Of a stretch of 64,000 bases of DNA, positions 11,408 through 22,147 are shown piece after piece; position 1 is the first letter of the stretch, and every line of letters begins with the position of its first letter. The notes below the pieces were generated by a model. It had not been told where the DNA came from and made no database searches. It saw only the letters and a list, made by a program, of their open reading frames with translations. Origin of the DNA: Sinonovacula constricta. Lineage: Eukaryota; Mollusca; Bivalvia; Cardiida; Solecurtidae. The stretch is taken from NCBI GenBank assembly GCA_007844125.1, contig CM017556.1, positions 84,550,864 through 84,614,863 of the forward strand. Direction: 5' to 3'. A program made the translations under genes and the position numbers.

Positions 11408-11905
11408 AGGGGTGTCTGTGGCATTGTTGTAGAGTCACCAAATTGTAAACCCTCTGACTGCTTAGCCTCTCACCAGGTGGGCTCGACTCCTGTTTGGGAC
11501 AAAGGACTTGATTAGGGAAAGGTCTTCCAGTTGATCTGTGAAGCGCTGTGGGAAGGTCTTCCAGCTGATCTGCGATGCGCTGTGGGAAGGTCTTTCAGCT
11601 GATCTGCGATGCGCTGTGGGAAGGTCTTCCAGCTGATCTGTGAAGCGCTGTGGGAAGGTCTTCCAGCTGATCTGCAATGCGCCATGAGAGGGTCTTCCAG
11701 CTGATCTGCGATGCGCCATGGGAAGGTCTTCCAGATGATCTGGGATGCGCCGTGGAAAGGAAGGTCTTCCAGCTGATCTGCGATGTGCCTGTGGTTATAA
11801 CCAGGCTATGTCTTGCTGAGGTCATCTCCACTAAAACAGCTGGATATCACTATAATAATCAAAATTGTTCACTGCAATGTTTTCCCAAAACAACCAAAAC
11901 AAATA
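11408..11905 (+). mobile_element. SINE family A1 expanded by an internal 34-bp array
   Basis: Head 'gtgtctgtggcattgttgtag', then 'cctctgactgcttagcctct' and a B box near 11476. The body enters the 34-bp tandem block (11516-11797), then finishes with the normal 3' part ('aaaacagctggatatcacta', 'ttcactgcaatgttt'). Without the array the copy would be close to the usual 245 bp, so the array arose inside an inserted SINE. Confidence 0.9.
11516..11797. repeat. 34-bp minisatellite, 8 units, inside a SINE
   Basis: 'ggtctt' recurs at 11521, 11555, 11589, 11623, 11657, 11691, 11725 and 11763. Seven spacings are counted, six of 34 bp and the last 38 bp because of a 4-bp insertion. The unit spans 'gggaaggtcttccagctgat' and 'ctgcgatgcgctgt', which is a single-copy segment in other A1 SINEs. 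Minus-strand frames at 11462-11831 arise from the repeats. Confidence 0.95.
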
Positions 11906-13059
11906 TGTAAGTGGTTGCATGGCGATATATGAAAATTAAAAAGAATAATGTATAATGGATTATGAGAATATTAAGCGAAGTAAGGGTAAATTTGATGATA
12001 TTATCTTCCACTATTTTCTATCTTTTATCAGATATAAACTGTCAACCGATTGCATCGTAATTCCCCCCAGAATACAGAGGCAACCTTAAAATAGAAGCAA
12101 ATGTTTTATTGATCTTGCATTGTTATCCTTTTCATTTTATTTCTTTTATTACTTTGGCACACTTTGTTGGTTCAGCTGTTTCATGGGATACTGTTACAAT
12201 TACGTCACAGGTATCTAATGGAATAACATTGAAGTTCGGATTACTAAGTAAGCACTTCTCTTGGATCTTCTGTTTTGTGATAAAGATTCCATGCTGTTAA
12301 TACTAAACATTGTATTTTTCAGTTATTCTTCTGCAAAGCAAGCAATTGACGTCATTTAGGGTCTTACATGATATGTCTAAAGAGCAATGATGTTATACAT
12401 CCAAGGTGCTGCAATTAGCTTGGTCTTAAAAGTAAATGTAACAATTACATGGAAGATTGGTTTCTCATAATGCCAACAAATATACTGAATAAGGATTTCT
12501 TTGTAGTGTTAGCTTTACAGCAAATTGAGCAAGTACTCTCATGATAGTATGCGCCATTTTGAAGTTATATAACAGCCACAGACGACCCATCTCTTTGCTG
12601 CTGTACTATTCTATGACAAGAAAAGCATTGATGTAAAGCAAAGTATGTATTGTTCCAGTAATAGAAATATGAAAAAAATAAATGTTGTGACAGAATGCTT
12701 GGCAAAATGGCAATAAGTGGATGATGTAAACAACACAACCAGCCAATCAAATGGCATGATTCAGTCGTTTCCCACCATAAGGTCAGCAAGAGTCCCATCA
12801 CAGTAATCTCCCTTGCTTGACAAATCCAATTGAAAAAACAATACAATAATAATAAAAAATACTAATTGAAATTAAACATATTTGACTTTGTTATCTGACG
12901 ACATTTTTTTATTGTGACAGTCATGACAGTTTTTGATGTGACATTGGATTTGTAAGACATTTTTTTTAAAATTATTGCTTGATGATGAACCGTATTTCTA
13001 ATTACCGCTTAGATCCTATCGGTAAACGTCCTGGTCACATGATTCTCCATTTGCAATCA
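11906..13059. other. AT-rich DNA without a recognised feature
   Basis: A 93-codon minus-strand frame at 12565-12846 is Cys-, Trp- and His-rich with no motif I recognise. No repeats of the window's families were noticed. Confidence 0.35.
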
Positions 13060-13106
13060 GCAAATGTGATCACAGTAGACTCCGCGCTTCAGCGCGTCGT
13101 CATTAA
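13060..13106. repeat. GC palindrome next to a GATCA motif
   Basis: 'tgatcacagtagactccgcg' then 'cttcagcgcg' gives an inverted repeat CGCGCTtcAGCGCG. A similar arrangement (TGATCA, then GCGCTGGAGCGC) appears at 23266-23305, so this may be part of an old dispersed element. Confidence 0.45.
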
Positions 13107-14243
13107 AGTCTGGGTACCAGTCTTCTACTTTGCTTTCATTCTATGCTGTCTGGTACACCTTTTTGTAATTGCAAGCAGCGTTGTGAATTGAATACTTGGT
13201 TATATTTGTGAAATAAGACCTTGCCAGACAACTGCAAATTCCTTGGTTCTTTTCTCTGAAAAAGGTCTCACAGAACTGCTGTGATTTCCTGTTATTGCCT
13301 GCTAAACCATTGTCCCCATAAAAAATGCATTCCATAAGAGGCACCACTCAAGACTGGTGCCAATGAATGTGTTTCTGAACAGCTCAGCATGGTGTTATGT
13401 TCCACTCTCTGTCAGAATCTCCATGTCAGATCACTGAAATGTCTGCCACCAAGGAGGAAAAGAGGACACAGGGCTTGACAAATATTATATGAACTAGGTT
13501 ATAATATTTAATAAAAATATATATTTTTTTTCATACCATAAGAGTTTATTTTTTGTTGTAAAATCTGAGGAATGTTAACATTTAAAAAATAAAGTAGACA
13601 CAGTAACCTCTGCCACCAAAAGTTAAAAAACATAGGGCATGACGAAAGAGATTCTAACAAGGTCATAATATTTTGATTTAATTTTTAAAACATACCATTG
13701 TAGCTTTATTCTAAAGATTTTTTTATTTGACACCAATATCAAGCTACTGATCTCCACTATGGTCCTGTGGTTACTTATCATATCAAAATGTAATAGAAAT
13801 GTAACTGGGAAGAGCATGCATCAGCCATAGTGGCATAGTAATCAAGTGTTAAAGGAATTGATAATCAGAATGTGGCCTTTTCTGGCTTTACACAGTTATC
13901 ATAGGGGGAGGTTAATGGACTGGGGTAAGATAGTGGGTATGGGTCTAGCTGGCTGGACACAGCCTCAGGCTGCAGTGGTATCAGTAAAGGGGAGGGGATT
14001 AGAGTGTTACTGACCAATGGCAGTGCAGTAAGCCCATGTGTATCAAGTGTGACTAATTGTTTTACGACCTTTAATTTTCCTCTATGACACTTCTGTGTAC
14101 AGTAAACTATTCAAGTGTCCAGCTGTGATCTCACAGCATGGTGTTATCTGTGGGGGTCAGTGGGGGTCAGTGGGGGAGGGAATGGCCAATTTAAATGCCT
14201 TCAGGCTTAAGCTTGCTAAGCACATATTTATAAACCTTAGTCA
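13107..14243. other. AT-rich DNA with one shared dispersed block
   Basis: 13255-13350 shares 'tttcctgttattgcctgct' and its surroundings with 21895-21985, indicating an old dispersed repeat. The rest contains no feature I can assign. A short direct duplication 'tgggggtcag' occurs at 14152-14171. Confidence 0.4.
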
Positions 14244-14307
14244 AATAGTGTAGATCTACTTCAGAAAACTCTCTGCTGGTAGCTGTCTGATTAGGATCTA
14301 CACTATT
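14244..14307. repeat. fold-back repeat with 13-bp perfect inverted arms
   Basis: AATAGTGTAGATC at 14244-14256 pairs exactly with GATCTACACTATT at 14295-14307. The loop holds 'ctgctggtagctgtctgatt'. This is the cleanest copy of a short palindromic family found about nine times in the window (also near 25520, 25867, 27900, 32095, 45935, 59160 and 59340). Confidence 0.8.
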
Positions 14308-14354
14308 AGCTACTGACTCTCTTCAGGTTTTTGACCCTATCATGAAGTCTTTAA

Positions 14355-14463
14355 TGGCATGCTATACACAGTGAAGGCAGCACTTTATCTGCTTCATGTG
14401 GACACCATCTCTAGATAACTGAAATACTGTTGGTGGGACGATAAACCCAATAAACAAACAAAT
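14355..14463 (+). mobile_element. SINE family Y, 3' tail only
   Basis: 'ggcatgctatacacagtgaa' through 'ggtgggacgataaaccca' and 'ataaacaaac'. It is about 108 bp, essentially the same segment that is tandemly amplified at 26787-27292. Confidence 0.88.
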
Positions 14464-14567
14464 ATCCTGACATTGAACTGTCCAGTCATGGAAATACCCA
14501 TAAAAATATATTTAAAATATAAGCAGTAATAAAGAGAGAGCTGTGCTTAAACCATTTATTTAATATG

Positions 14568-14640
14568 ACTGGTATGGCTGGGATTAAACCTGTGGCCTAC
14601 TGCACAGGCAGTTAATGCTCTACCCACTGAGCAAGGGGTC
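14568..14640 (-). mobile_element. tRNA-like SINE head or tRNA pseudogene
   Basis: On the minus strand it begins 'gaccccttgctcagtgggta' with a pairing D arm (GCTC-AGTGGGTA-GAGC), and has a B-box-like 'aggtttaatcc' at the far end. The anticodon region is irregular and the acceptor ends do not pair, so a working tRNA is unlikely. Confidence 0.45.
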
Positions 14641-14658
14641 AAAGATCGGCTGACCTAA

Positions 14659-14862
14659 GGTCGTATTCATAAGAATCTTATGTTTTTTTCTTACCTATGA
14701 AATATCTATTAGTTTGAAAAAAATCTTAAATTAATTGGTTTTACAAAAAAAAAAAAAGAAGAAAATTTCTCATGTCTAAAGAAATATTTCAATACTTAAG
14801 AAAATTTGTACCATAAGTTTAAGTGATAAAATATAACTCAGATCGGTAATGAATATGAACCC
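14659..14862. repeat. possible MITE with short imperfect inverted ends
   Basis: 'ggtcgtattcataag' at 14659 and 'aatgaatatgaaccc' at 14848-14862 are imperfect inverted repeats about 200 bp apart. The interior is A/T-rich with partial inner complementarity. Only one copy was seen, so the call is tentative. Confidence 0.35.
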
Positions 14863-15270
14863 AGGTGCTCTAAAATAATCAGACACATTTTATAATTTAG
14901 CAATATAATCATCATTGTGCCATGTTAATGTTTATGTATAAAAAATGCTTAACACATCATTACACTAATTAATTGTCAGTGATAAATGAAAGATAAAGCA
15001 TTATAATATTAACCGATAATGGAGAATGGAAGTACGGTGTGAAATGTTTGTTTGCTTTGTCAACAGTATCCAGGAAGGTATGCCAGGTCTATTGGTTTGT
15101 CTTCAGACATGTTGGTGTTAAATTGTTTACCCAGGCTCCCAGCTAATCACCTGTTATCCCAGCCAAGACACAGCAAGCTTGAACAGGGATAAAGGTTGCA
15201 CAAGACGATGGGAAGACCATCAAGTTTACATCCTAAGAGAACTTGAATATGGAGCGGAGGAAATAATCAA

Positions 15271-15397
15271 ATATTTTTTTTTTTTTTTTTTTTGGAAATG
15301 CATTGCAGCGACCATTTATGATCATTATAACGATGTCCAGCTATTTGGTGAAGGAAGATCCCAGACAAATGTCTTGGTAGAACCAAAGGTCCACTGC
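15271..15397 (-). mobile_element. SINE family A1, 3' fragment
   Basis: A run of about 20 T (poly-A on the minus strand) at 15273-15292 leads into 'gcattgcagcgaccatttatg' and 'ggaagatcccagacaaatg'. It ends near 'ccaaaggtccactgcaag'. The head is missing. Confidence 0.8.
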
Positions 15398-15484
15398 AAG
15401 TCTAATCAAATATATTTATCTTTCAATGCATTTGTGAGTGATAATTCATGCAGTCTATCAAAATCTAAAACATCTCAACACTTA

Positions 15485-15711
15485 GTTTAAACCTATTTAT
15501 TTATAATCATTTGGGAAACAAGTTCTTTAACTAATCCCTCTTGACTGCCCACTTCCTGGGTAGAACCAGTACTCAGATACTGAGTACCTGGAGCAATGTG
15601 CAGTAAATAGCCTTGCTCAAGGACTAACATCACTTGGTCAGTTTTGTGGTTCAAACCCAGGACCCTCCGATCTGGAGTCCAACATCTTAACCACCAGACC
15701 ACGGATGCCCA
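15485..15711 (-). mobile_element. SINE family W (Ser-tRNA-like head) with 9-bp duplication
   Basis: On the minus strand the head reads 'gggcatccgtggtctggtgg' with the B box 'gggtttgaacc', followed by 'ccttgagcaaggctatttac'. The perfect direct repeat CAACACTTA flanks it at 15476-15484 and 15712-15720. A 74-codon minus-strand frame over it is incidental. It is related to the copy at 43441-43735. Confidence 0.85.
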
Positions 15712-15720
15712 CAACACTTA

Positions 15721-16154
15721 ACATTGTTATATTTGCCACTATTTGCACAGTATGCCTCCAAATGATTTTTATCAGGTTGTGAAGGAGACCAAAACAGCAA
15801 AAACTAATTATTAAAATATAAAACCATATTTCTTACATACGACAAAAGGTTTAACCATTAAAATGACACTGCATTCATAACTGTACAACACTAAAGAGAT
15901 AATGTTTGAATAAGTGCAGTCCAGCAAAATAAAAAAAAGATTGACGATTTATATGTGTAAGAGTTCACCTTTTCAATTCTTACTTTATTTTTTATTGTTT
16001 ATGTCATTTAGTTCTTTAGAAGTAACAAGAGAACAGAACACCATAATATAAATGTAACAGTGTATTACTGCTGAAATATAATAATAATATTGGCTTCTTA
16101 AAGATGTGACATCACCCAATTTCAGGCATTTCTTGAACCAATTAATATGTGTTG
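15721..16154. other. AT-rich unique-looking DNA
   Basis: No recognised feature. Confidence 0.4.
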
Positions 16155-16172
16155 TATATATATATATAAAAA

Positions 16173-16265
<93 letters not shown>

Positions 16266-16268
16266 TAT
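16155..16268. repeat. (TA)n microsatellite, about 110 bp
   Basis: Alternating T and A almost throughout, interrupted by two 'aaaa' runs near the ends. Length in the real genome is likely to vary between individuals. Confidence 0.97.
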
Positions 16269-16714
16269 TGTTGCCATGAGACAGTGCATGGCCCCACCAA
16301 CTTAGTTACTGTTGCTATGCGCTTGCAAGCAGCCTTTCAAATGAGAAGCCTAAGAACAATACCTGATGGGACCTATTAACTTCCTTGCATTACCCCATCC
16401 TCATATTCTTCAAAAAAACATAAGACAGCACATTTGTGACAAAAATAAAACAAGTCAGTATTTCTTTGCTTATTCAGTTAGTAAAACATCCATGCAGGCA
16501 TTCACCCATGTTTTATTTTTTTTTTTGCACTAAATTCCATCACTCATTACATTTTAATCTTCCATCATATTTTTATTTCATTTGTTTCTTTTCTGTATTC
16601 CCATCACCTGCCTTTCATTTGGGTGTCAGTCAACAGTCATTGACATCTCATTAGTGACTATTAAATGCTAGAATTGATAATTTTTTATTGAACAAAATAA
16701 TGTTTTGGTTGCCT
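16269..16714. other. AT-rich unique-looking DNA
   Basis: No recognised feature. Confidence 0.35.
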
Positions 16715-16893
16715 GTGCAACTGCTCATCCCCTCATTGCTTTGATTCAAGTCCCCATTCGGTGTACGAACTTTCATGTGAAGAGGTTCACCAGTGGTTCT
16801 ACACAGACATAAGGCTTTTTTTCCATCAAGAATAAGCTTGACATCGCCAAAATGACCATAATTATGTTGGTGCAATGTAACAAAACAAAACTA
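16715..16893 (+). mobile_element. SINE family A2, head eroded
   Basis: Recognised from 'ctcatcccctcattgctttg', the B box 'gattcaagtcc', 'actttcatgtgaagaggtt', 'ggttctacacagacataag' and the tail 'gttggtgcaatgtaacaaaa'. The first part of the head is unrecognisable. Confidence 0.8.
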
Positions 16894-17117
16894 ACAAACA
16901 AGCTCTCTCTGGCTTGGCACATCATTTTTTAATTTTATTCAAAGGGACATTAATTTTTACTTGCTTCATGCCAACATCTGCCTAGTGGATTTTTAGTCAT
17001 TGATGTCTTAGTATAGATGATCACATCTTATTCTGGATGTCATACCTAATTATTAATCACAATTTGTCATGACGAGAATAGATGCGCACGCTGAGCAGTT
17101 TGGAAAATTATAAATGA

Positions 17118-17823
17118 AGTTTTGAGACTGCTTCGCCTTTTAACACAGGTTTAAAGGTGGTAACAGTTTGCCTATATCAGATATATATAACAATATTTAA
17201 CAACTGCTTTAGTGGATTTTGGCATTATTTCTGTGTAAAGTCATACTTTAATCTAAATAAAGATGACTTTGAACACTAACTATATTGTTAGTCAAGGAAA
17301 AAATTCTCTAAATGTTCATTCTTTCCAACTCTATAAAAAGCATGATGGTGGTCACTGCTAAAAATAGATATCAACAGATATCAGAGCAGATTACCAAGAT
17401 GATTATATCCTGTGATCCTCAAACTAAGAGGTCGCATGATTTTCTTATTTTAAAAAAAGCTGTCTCTGCAGCATGGCTCAGATAGGACATAGCTGTTTGC
17501 AATGACGGGTGGAAATTTATACTTGATTGTTTACACAGCTGTAGAGCATCAATGAAAGCTTGATGCAAGACCTTTTCAGGCAACAATGACTTATTTAGTT
17601 ATTTGAGAAAAAGATTTGATCCAAACTGTTGGATACTACCTTTTAATCTTGTTCTTGGCAAAGGACTTAATTGGGAAATATATGTTTTTCAGCTGACCTG
17701 TAATATGCTGATGGTTCTTCTCAGACATTTGTCTCTAGTTTCCTTTACACCAAAATAGTTGGACAGTGCTATAATGACTTCACTTGGTGGCTGCAATGTT
17801 TTTAAAAAAAATAAATAAAATAA
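17118..17823 (+). mobile_element. SINE family A1 interrupted by a TTAA MITE
   Basis: Left part: 'gagactgcttcgccttttaa' and 'cacaggt' correspond to the family's 'ctgactgcttagcctctcac' and B-box region. Right part from 17647: 'cttgttcttggcaaaggact' through 'gctgcaatgtttttaaaa'. Joining them at TTAA restores the expected order, so MITE 17155-17642 sits in the B-box region. The head is strongly diverged. Confidence 0.75.
17155..17642 (-). mobile_element. TTAA MITE family P, full length (488 bp)
   Basis: TTAA at 17151-17154 and 17643-17646. Ends are 'aggtggtaacagtttgcc' and 'ccaaactgttggatactacc', inverted copies of the family terminus. The interior shares 'ctgctaaaaatagatatcaa' and 'gtctctgcagcatggctcag' with other members. 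Non-coding. Orientation is opposite to the 53899 copy. Confidence 0.9.
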
Positions 17824-18956
17824 AACTATGTGTCATTTTTACATCATATTATTATATTATTTTATATTGATTTTTAATTACCCTTTCTCATCATCAGCTG
17901 CCAAGTTCCATTTCAATATCTATAATAACATCAACAACATCCCAGTGTAGACAGCCTGCTAGACCTGTCATTGTTCAATCTTACACTTCGTTTTTTATTA
18001 TTTTTTTATTTCTATATTCCCATCAAATGTCTTCCTTCCTGGTGTCATTCCTAGGCCATTCACATCACAGAGTAGACTTTCATCTCTTCAATAGACATGC
18101 CATCTTTTTTTTTGGACAAAAAAAATATTGCTTTATCATCTGTTTCTTAGCTTTTCATCTATATCCTATTTTTTGTATTATTGATTACATGATAATGAAG
18201 GGCTTTTCCACACACACATTGATGTCCCCATCTATGTTATACTCTAGTTAAAGTTGCTTGCAACAACTATCAAGTTTTAAAAAAAGTACATAGATTTGAA
18301 TAAATTTAACATATGTTATTCTAGAAATCATGCTGGCTGACAACTAATTTAATCAGGTTTGATATTTCCATGTTGAGCTTTGTTAGAGATATTGCCCGGG
18401 TTCAACTTAGAAAGTTTTTGTGCATATACTTGTATATGCATGTTAAAGTTTTGCATGCATAAACATAAAATCTTGCATCATGCTTTTGTGCTCTTGAAAA
18501 GTTGTGTGAGATGTCCTCTTGCAGCTCTTGTTTCATTACCTTTAGATATTCCTCTTGGTTGAGCACCAAACTTTTAGAACCATATACAAAAACATTAAAG
18601 AGCATGAATGATTAACTCTCCTTTGTATCGATATGGTTTACATGTAGCTATGTATATAAAGCTTTTATATATATTCAAAGAGATATCTAGCAGATTGTGG
18701 GACATACAACTGAAATTTACTGTATGGGACAATGTTCCATCACCTGGTACTTTGTTTCATGGATATTTTAGTCTAGTGTATTTTCTCTGCTAGAAATGTC
18801 ATTTTTTTCTGAGAAAAATAATAGCGTTTTATGATCCTGAATTTTTATGTCTCTGTATGTTAAAGATTGATAAAGAGGCATTTTCATTTTGTTTCTGCAT
18901 GAGTGCATCCATGAAGTGTTAGTTACTAGTTACTTATCTTCATAAATGAACTTATT
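17824..18956. other. AT-rich unique-looking DNA
   Basis: Short open frames at 18027-18251 and 18380-18793 are Phe-, Cys- and Ile-rich with no motif. 18402-18480 has repeated 'gcatgca/gcatat' strings but no clear unit. Nothing called. Confidence 0.35.
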
Positions 18957-20022
18957 ATACCCCCACCACTAAATGTGGGCGGGGCTATAATGTATTCACT
19001 TTGTCGGGTCCGTCCGTCGGTCCGTCCGTCTCCATTATCGTGTCCGCTCTATAAATCCTATACCAGTTGAAGGATTTTCTTCAAACTTGGTTCAAATGTT
19101 CACCTCAACAAGGGGATGTGCAGAACCCATGTTGCCTATGTGTCAGCTCAAGGTTAAGGTCACAATTGAAGGTCAAATATCAAACAATCAAATATTAGAC
19201 ATTATGTTGTGTCCGCTCTGTAAGTCCTACACTAATTAAAAGATTTTCTTTAATCTTGGCTCAAATGTTCACCTCAACAAGGGGATGTGCAGAACCCATG
19301 TTACTCTTTTGCCAGCTTAAGGTCAAGGTCACACTTGAAGGTCAAAAATTGACTTAGAAAATATTCTTAAATTTTAACATGTATTTGAATATTTCTGAAA
19401 CCAGAAAAAGTATTTGCTTGAAACTTAAAATATATATGAAGTGTCACAATTAGGATATGCAGGTCAAATTTCATAACTCTGTATTGCATTTTGACAAAGT
19501 TACGCCCCTTTTAAGTCTTCAAATTTACATACAATCAAGTATTAGACAATATGTCGTGTCCGCTCTATAAATCCTATACTAATGGAAGAATTTTCTTCAA
19601 ACTTTACTCAAATATTCAACTTAACAAGGTTATGTGCAGAACACATGTTACCTTTGTGCCGGCTTAAGGTCAAGGTCAAAATTGACTTAGAAAATGTACT
19701 TAAATTTTAACATGTACTTGAATATTTCTGAAATTAGCACAGGTATTTGCTTGAAACTTAAAAGATATATGACGTATCACAAATAAGATATGCAGGTCAA
19801 GTTTCATAACTCTGTATTGCATTTTGACAAAGTTATGCCCCGTTTTAAGTCTTTTAATTTACTTACAATCGATAGTAGACAATATGTCGTGTCTGCCCTA
19901 TAAATTCTATACTAATGGAAGGATTTTCTTCAAACTTGACTCGAATGTTCACCCCAACTGGGCAATGTGCAGAACCCATCTTACCCTTGTACCAGCTTTG
20001 TCAAGGACATTGGTGGGGGTAT
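18957..20022. mobile_element. TIR-bounded dispersed element with internal repeats (1.07 kb)
   Basis: Ends ATACCCCCACCA (18957-18968) and TGGTGGGGGTAT (20011-20022) are exact inverted copies. Next to the left end is 'gggcggggctataatg' and a 'ccgtccgtcggtccgtccgt' block. Inside, 'gtgtccgctctataaatcc' or a variant recurs at about 19039, 19209, 19556 and 19887, with each copy followed by 'ttcaaacttg' and 'gcagaacccatgtta'. 'Aaggtcaaggtca'-type motifs occur in the units. It is non-coding. I associate this element type with bivalve genomes from memory only. Confidence 0.8.
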
Positions 20023-20092
20023 GAATCGTATTCAGCGATAGTTCTAGTTTTGCTTTACATTTGGCTTATATAAAATATCAATATACAGGTCA

Positions 20093-20386
20093 CCGGACCT
20101 GGTAGCGCAGTTGATAGAGCGTCGACTCCAGATACAAAAGGCCACTGGGTTTGATCTTGGGACATCGTACAGTTTTGAAAATGGTAGTGGTGCAGCTCCG
20201 TTGCTAACACTTAAGCAAATATAAGGGTTATTTCACGACTGGTTGGCACAGTGTCAGAATAATATGTGACTAGGTGTGGTATCATGCAAAGGTGTTAATG
20301 ACATGCTATAAATATAGTGAAGGCAATACTACCGGTATATCTGCTTCAAGTGGACACCATCTCCATATAACTGAAAATACTGTTTT
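20093..20386 (+). mobile_element. SINE family Y, near full length
   Basis: Head 'ccggacctggtagcgcagtt' with the A box, a changed B box ('gggtttgatct'), 'tagtggtgcagctccgttgc', 'ggtgtggtatcatgc', and the tail to 'tctccatataactgaaaata'. The last tail bases are missing. An open frame at 20274-20555 is incidental. Confidence 0.88.
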
Positions 20387-20681
20387 TTCCATATTAAATG
20401 ATATTTTTAAATATCTGTTTTATTACAATATCCCCATCATGTTCCTTCTAACATGGTGTCAGTTTTCATTGTCATTGATATCTCCATATAGACTCTGTTA
20501 TACTATTTCCCAGACAAAATATTTTTCTATTTATTCTGTTCTATTCTATTCTTAAATCTCATCATTTATGAATCATTACTTCCAGATGCCATTCCCATTT
20601 ATTAGTTGCAAGGTGTCATTGAGAGACAAGTCCGGAAAAATAAGTTTATTTGATTACATCTCCAATGTTCTGTATTCATAG
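20387..20681. other. AT-rich unique-looking DNA
   Basis: No recognised feature. Confidence 0.35.
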
Positions 20682-20837
20682 GCCATCCACCTAAATGTGA
20701 GAGACATTATTCCAACACCTGCTGCACATTGGAATTCTTTATCTCCAGAGTCAATAACATCTAAATCTAGACTACCTTCTCTGATAGAAAGGCCATTATT
20801 TATTCTTACATCATATTCATCATATTTCTAATTCATT
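20682..20837 (+). pseudogene. possible C-terminal remnant of a LINE reverse transcriptase
   Basis: One frame reads HLNVRDIIPTPAAHWNSL followed by SPESITSKSRL and ends at a stop. The pattern 'Ile-Pro-x-(Thr/Pro)...x-Trp-Asn-x-Leu...' resembles the conserved end of many non-LTR reverse transcriptases (IPRT..WN.LP). It is a stub of about 50 codons with no upstream RT motifs, and could be chance. Confidence 0.4.
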
Positions 20838-20974
20838 TATTATTGGTGCAGCTCTGGAGAGCAGTTCCGCTTATGGAATGCTTTTTTATAGTGTAGCCTT
20901 ACATAACAGGAAATCGCATCTGTTCTGCGCGACCTTTTTGAGAAAAAATGTCCGAGTAATCTGCTTTTAACATT

Positions 20975-21350
20975 GTAGCTTGCAAAAATAAGAGTAGCAT
21001 CCAATTATAAAATGGTAGCATGAATTAATACAAATCCGCAGCAGTTTAGCGAGGTATTGTTTATAAAAAGAAACCAAGTATGCTGATGTTAACAATGCAG
21101 CTTGTAATTACAGATGTAGCACTCTATTACACTGTCATAACATGTATGTAACAAACAATAACTCTGCTAGGATGGTGGGTACTGGACCATCTGCTACTTT
21201 GTTTTCCTTCTTGTTGTCTGATACTTTTTTTTGTTATTGCAAGCTGCATGGTTAACATTGGCATCCTTGGTCTCTTTTGTTACAAGACTTATCATAACAG
21301 ATGCAAATTCCTATAAATGCCTTTTTATTCTTTTTATTTTTGCAAGCTAC
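20975..21350. repeat. fold-back element with two pairs of inverted arms
   Basis: The outer pair is 'gtagcttgcaaaaataagag' (20975-20994) against 'ctttttatttttgcaagctac' (21330-21350). The inner pair is about 41 bp at 21065-21105, starting 'aaaaagaaaccaagtatgct', against 21238-21279, starting 'tgcaagctgcatggttaaca'. Centre is about 21171. No coding capacity. A MITE with long inverted repeats is likely. Confidence 0.7.
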
Positions 21351-22143
21351 TCCTTTAATACAGGGATGGATCCACTTTTTTTTCAGGTGTGTGGGGGGTG
21401 AAGGGTCCAAATAGAGCAAGAACTAGAGGTGTCAGTCATCCTAGTGGAGTATAAGGGCATGCTCCCTAAGAAAACTTTTGAAATGCAGCATCCAAAAAGA
21501 TCCATTTTCTACATTTCAGAAGTTACTAGAATCTTTTTCCATGAGTCCAAACTGTTTATATATTCTCTATAATCTTATTTTTGTTACGGGATGAGGGGAG
21601 ATGTAAAATTGAGTGAGAACCATAGCTACAAGTAGTGCTAGGGGATCTGATGACATGTTCCCACAGGAAGAGTGCTGACATCTAGAAGACAATAGTGCCA
21701 TTTCCTGCATTTGGGCATAAATATGTGCTTACTCATCTGTAAACCTGGACACATGTGACAGTTACACAGCTAGTGCCATTAAGATGTGACACATCCTGAA
21801 TTGTTAAAAAATACCTTCATGGGAGGTGCTTAAGGGGCCCCCCCACTTCCCTTGACCCCCCCAGCTAGATCTGCCCATGCATCATACTATGTTCTTCTCC
21901 CAGAAAAATGTTGCACCAAACAGCTGCAATTTCCTGTTATTGCCTGCTACACTATTGTCATCATTAAAACTTTTCTTCCATTTAAGAAGCATCGCTTTCA
22001 AGGGAAGGGGCAATCATTGACTGTTCATCTGGTATACATGTTGTGATAAGGACTGCAAACATCATTTTGAACTGAATAGTCAGATACTGCATACTATCAT
22101 TCCACTTACAAATTACTAAAGTTTGAAAGATTAGACCATAGGC
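21351..22143. other. mixed AT-rich DNA with one old shared block
   Basis: 21895-21985 shares 'tttcctgttattgcctgct' with 13280-13310. A purine-rich 'gtgtggggggtgaagggtcc' lies at about 21389-21408. No gene recognised. Confidence 0.35.
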
Positions 22144-22147
22144 TTAA

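Noticed and set aside
12565..12846. 93-codon minus-strand frame
   Set aside because: Hydrophobic and Cys/Trp-rich but without motif, start context or neighbouring exon signals.
16155..16268. (TA)n run as a replication origin or regulatory site
   Set aside because: A simple microsatellite in AT-rich DNA; nothing else supports a special role.
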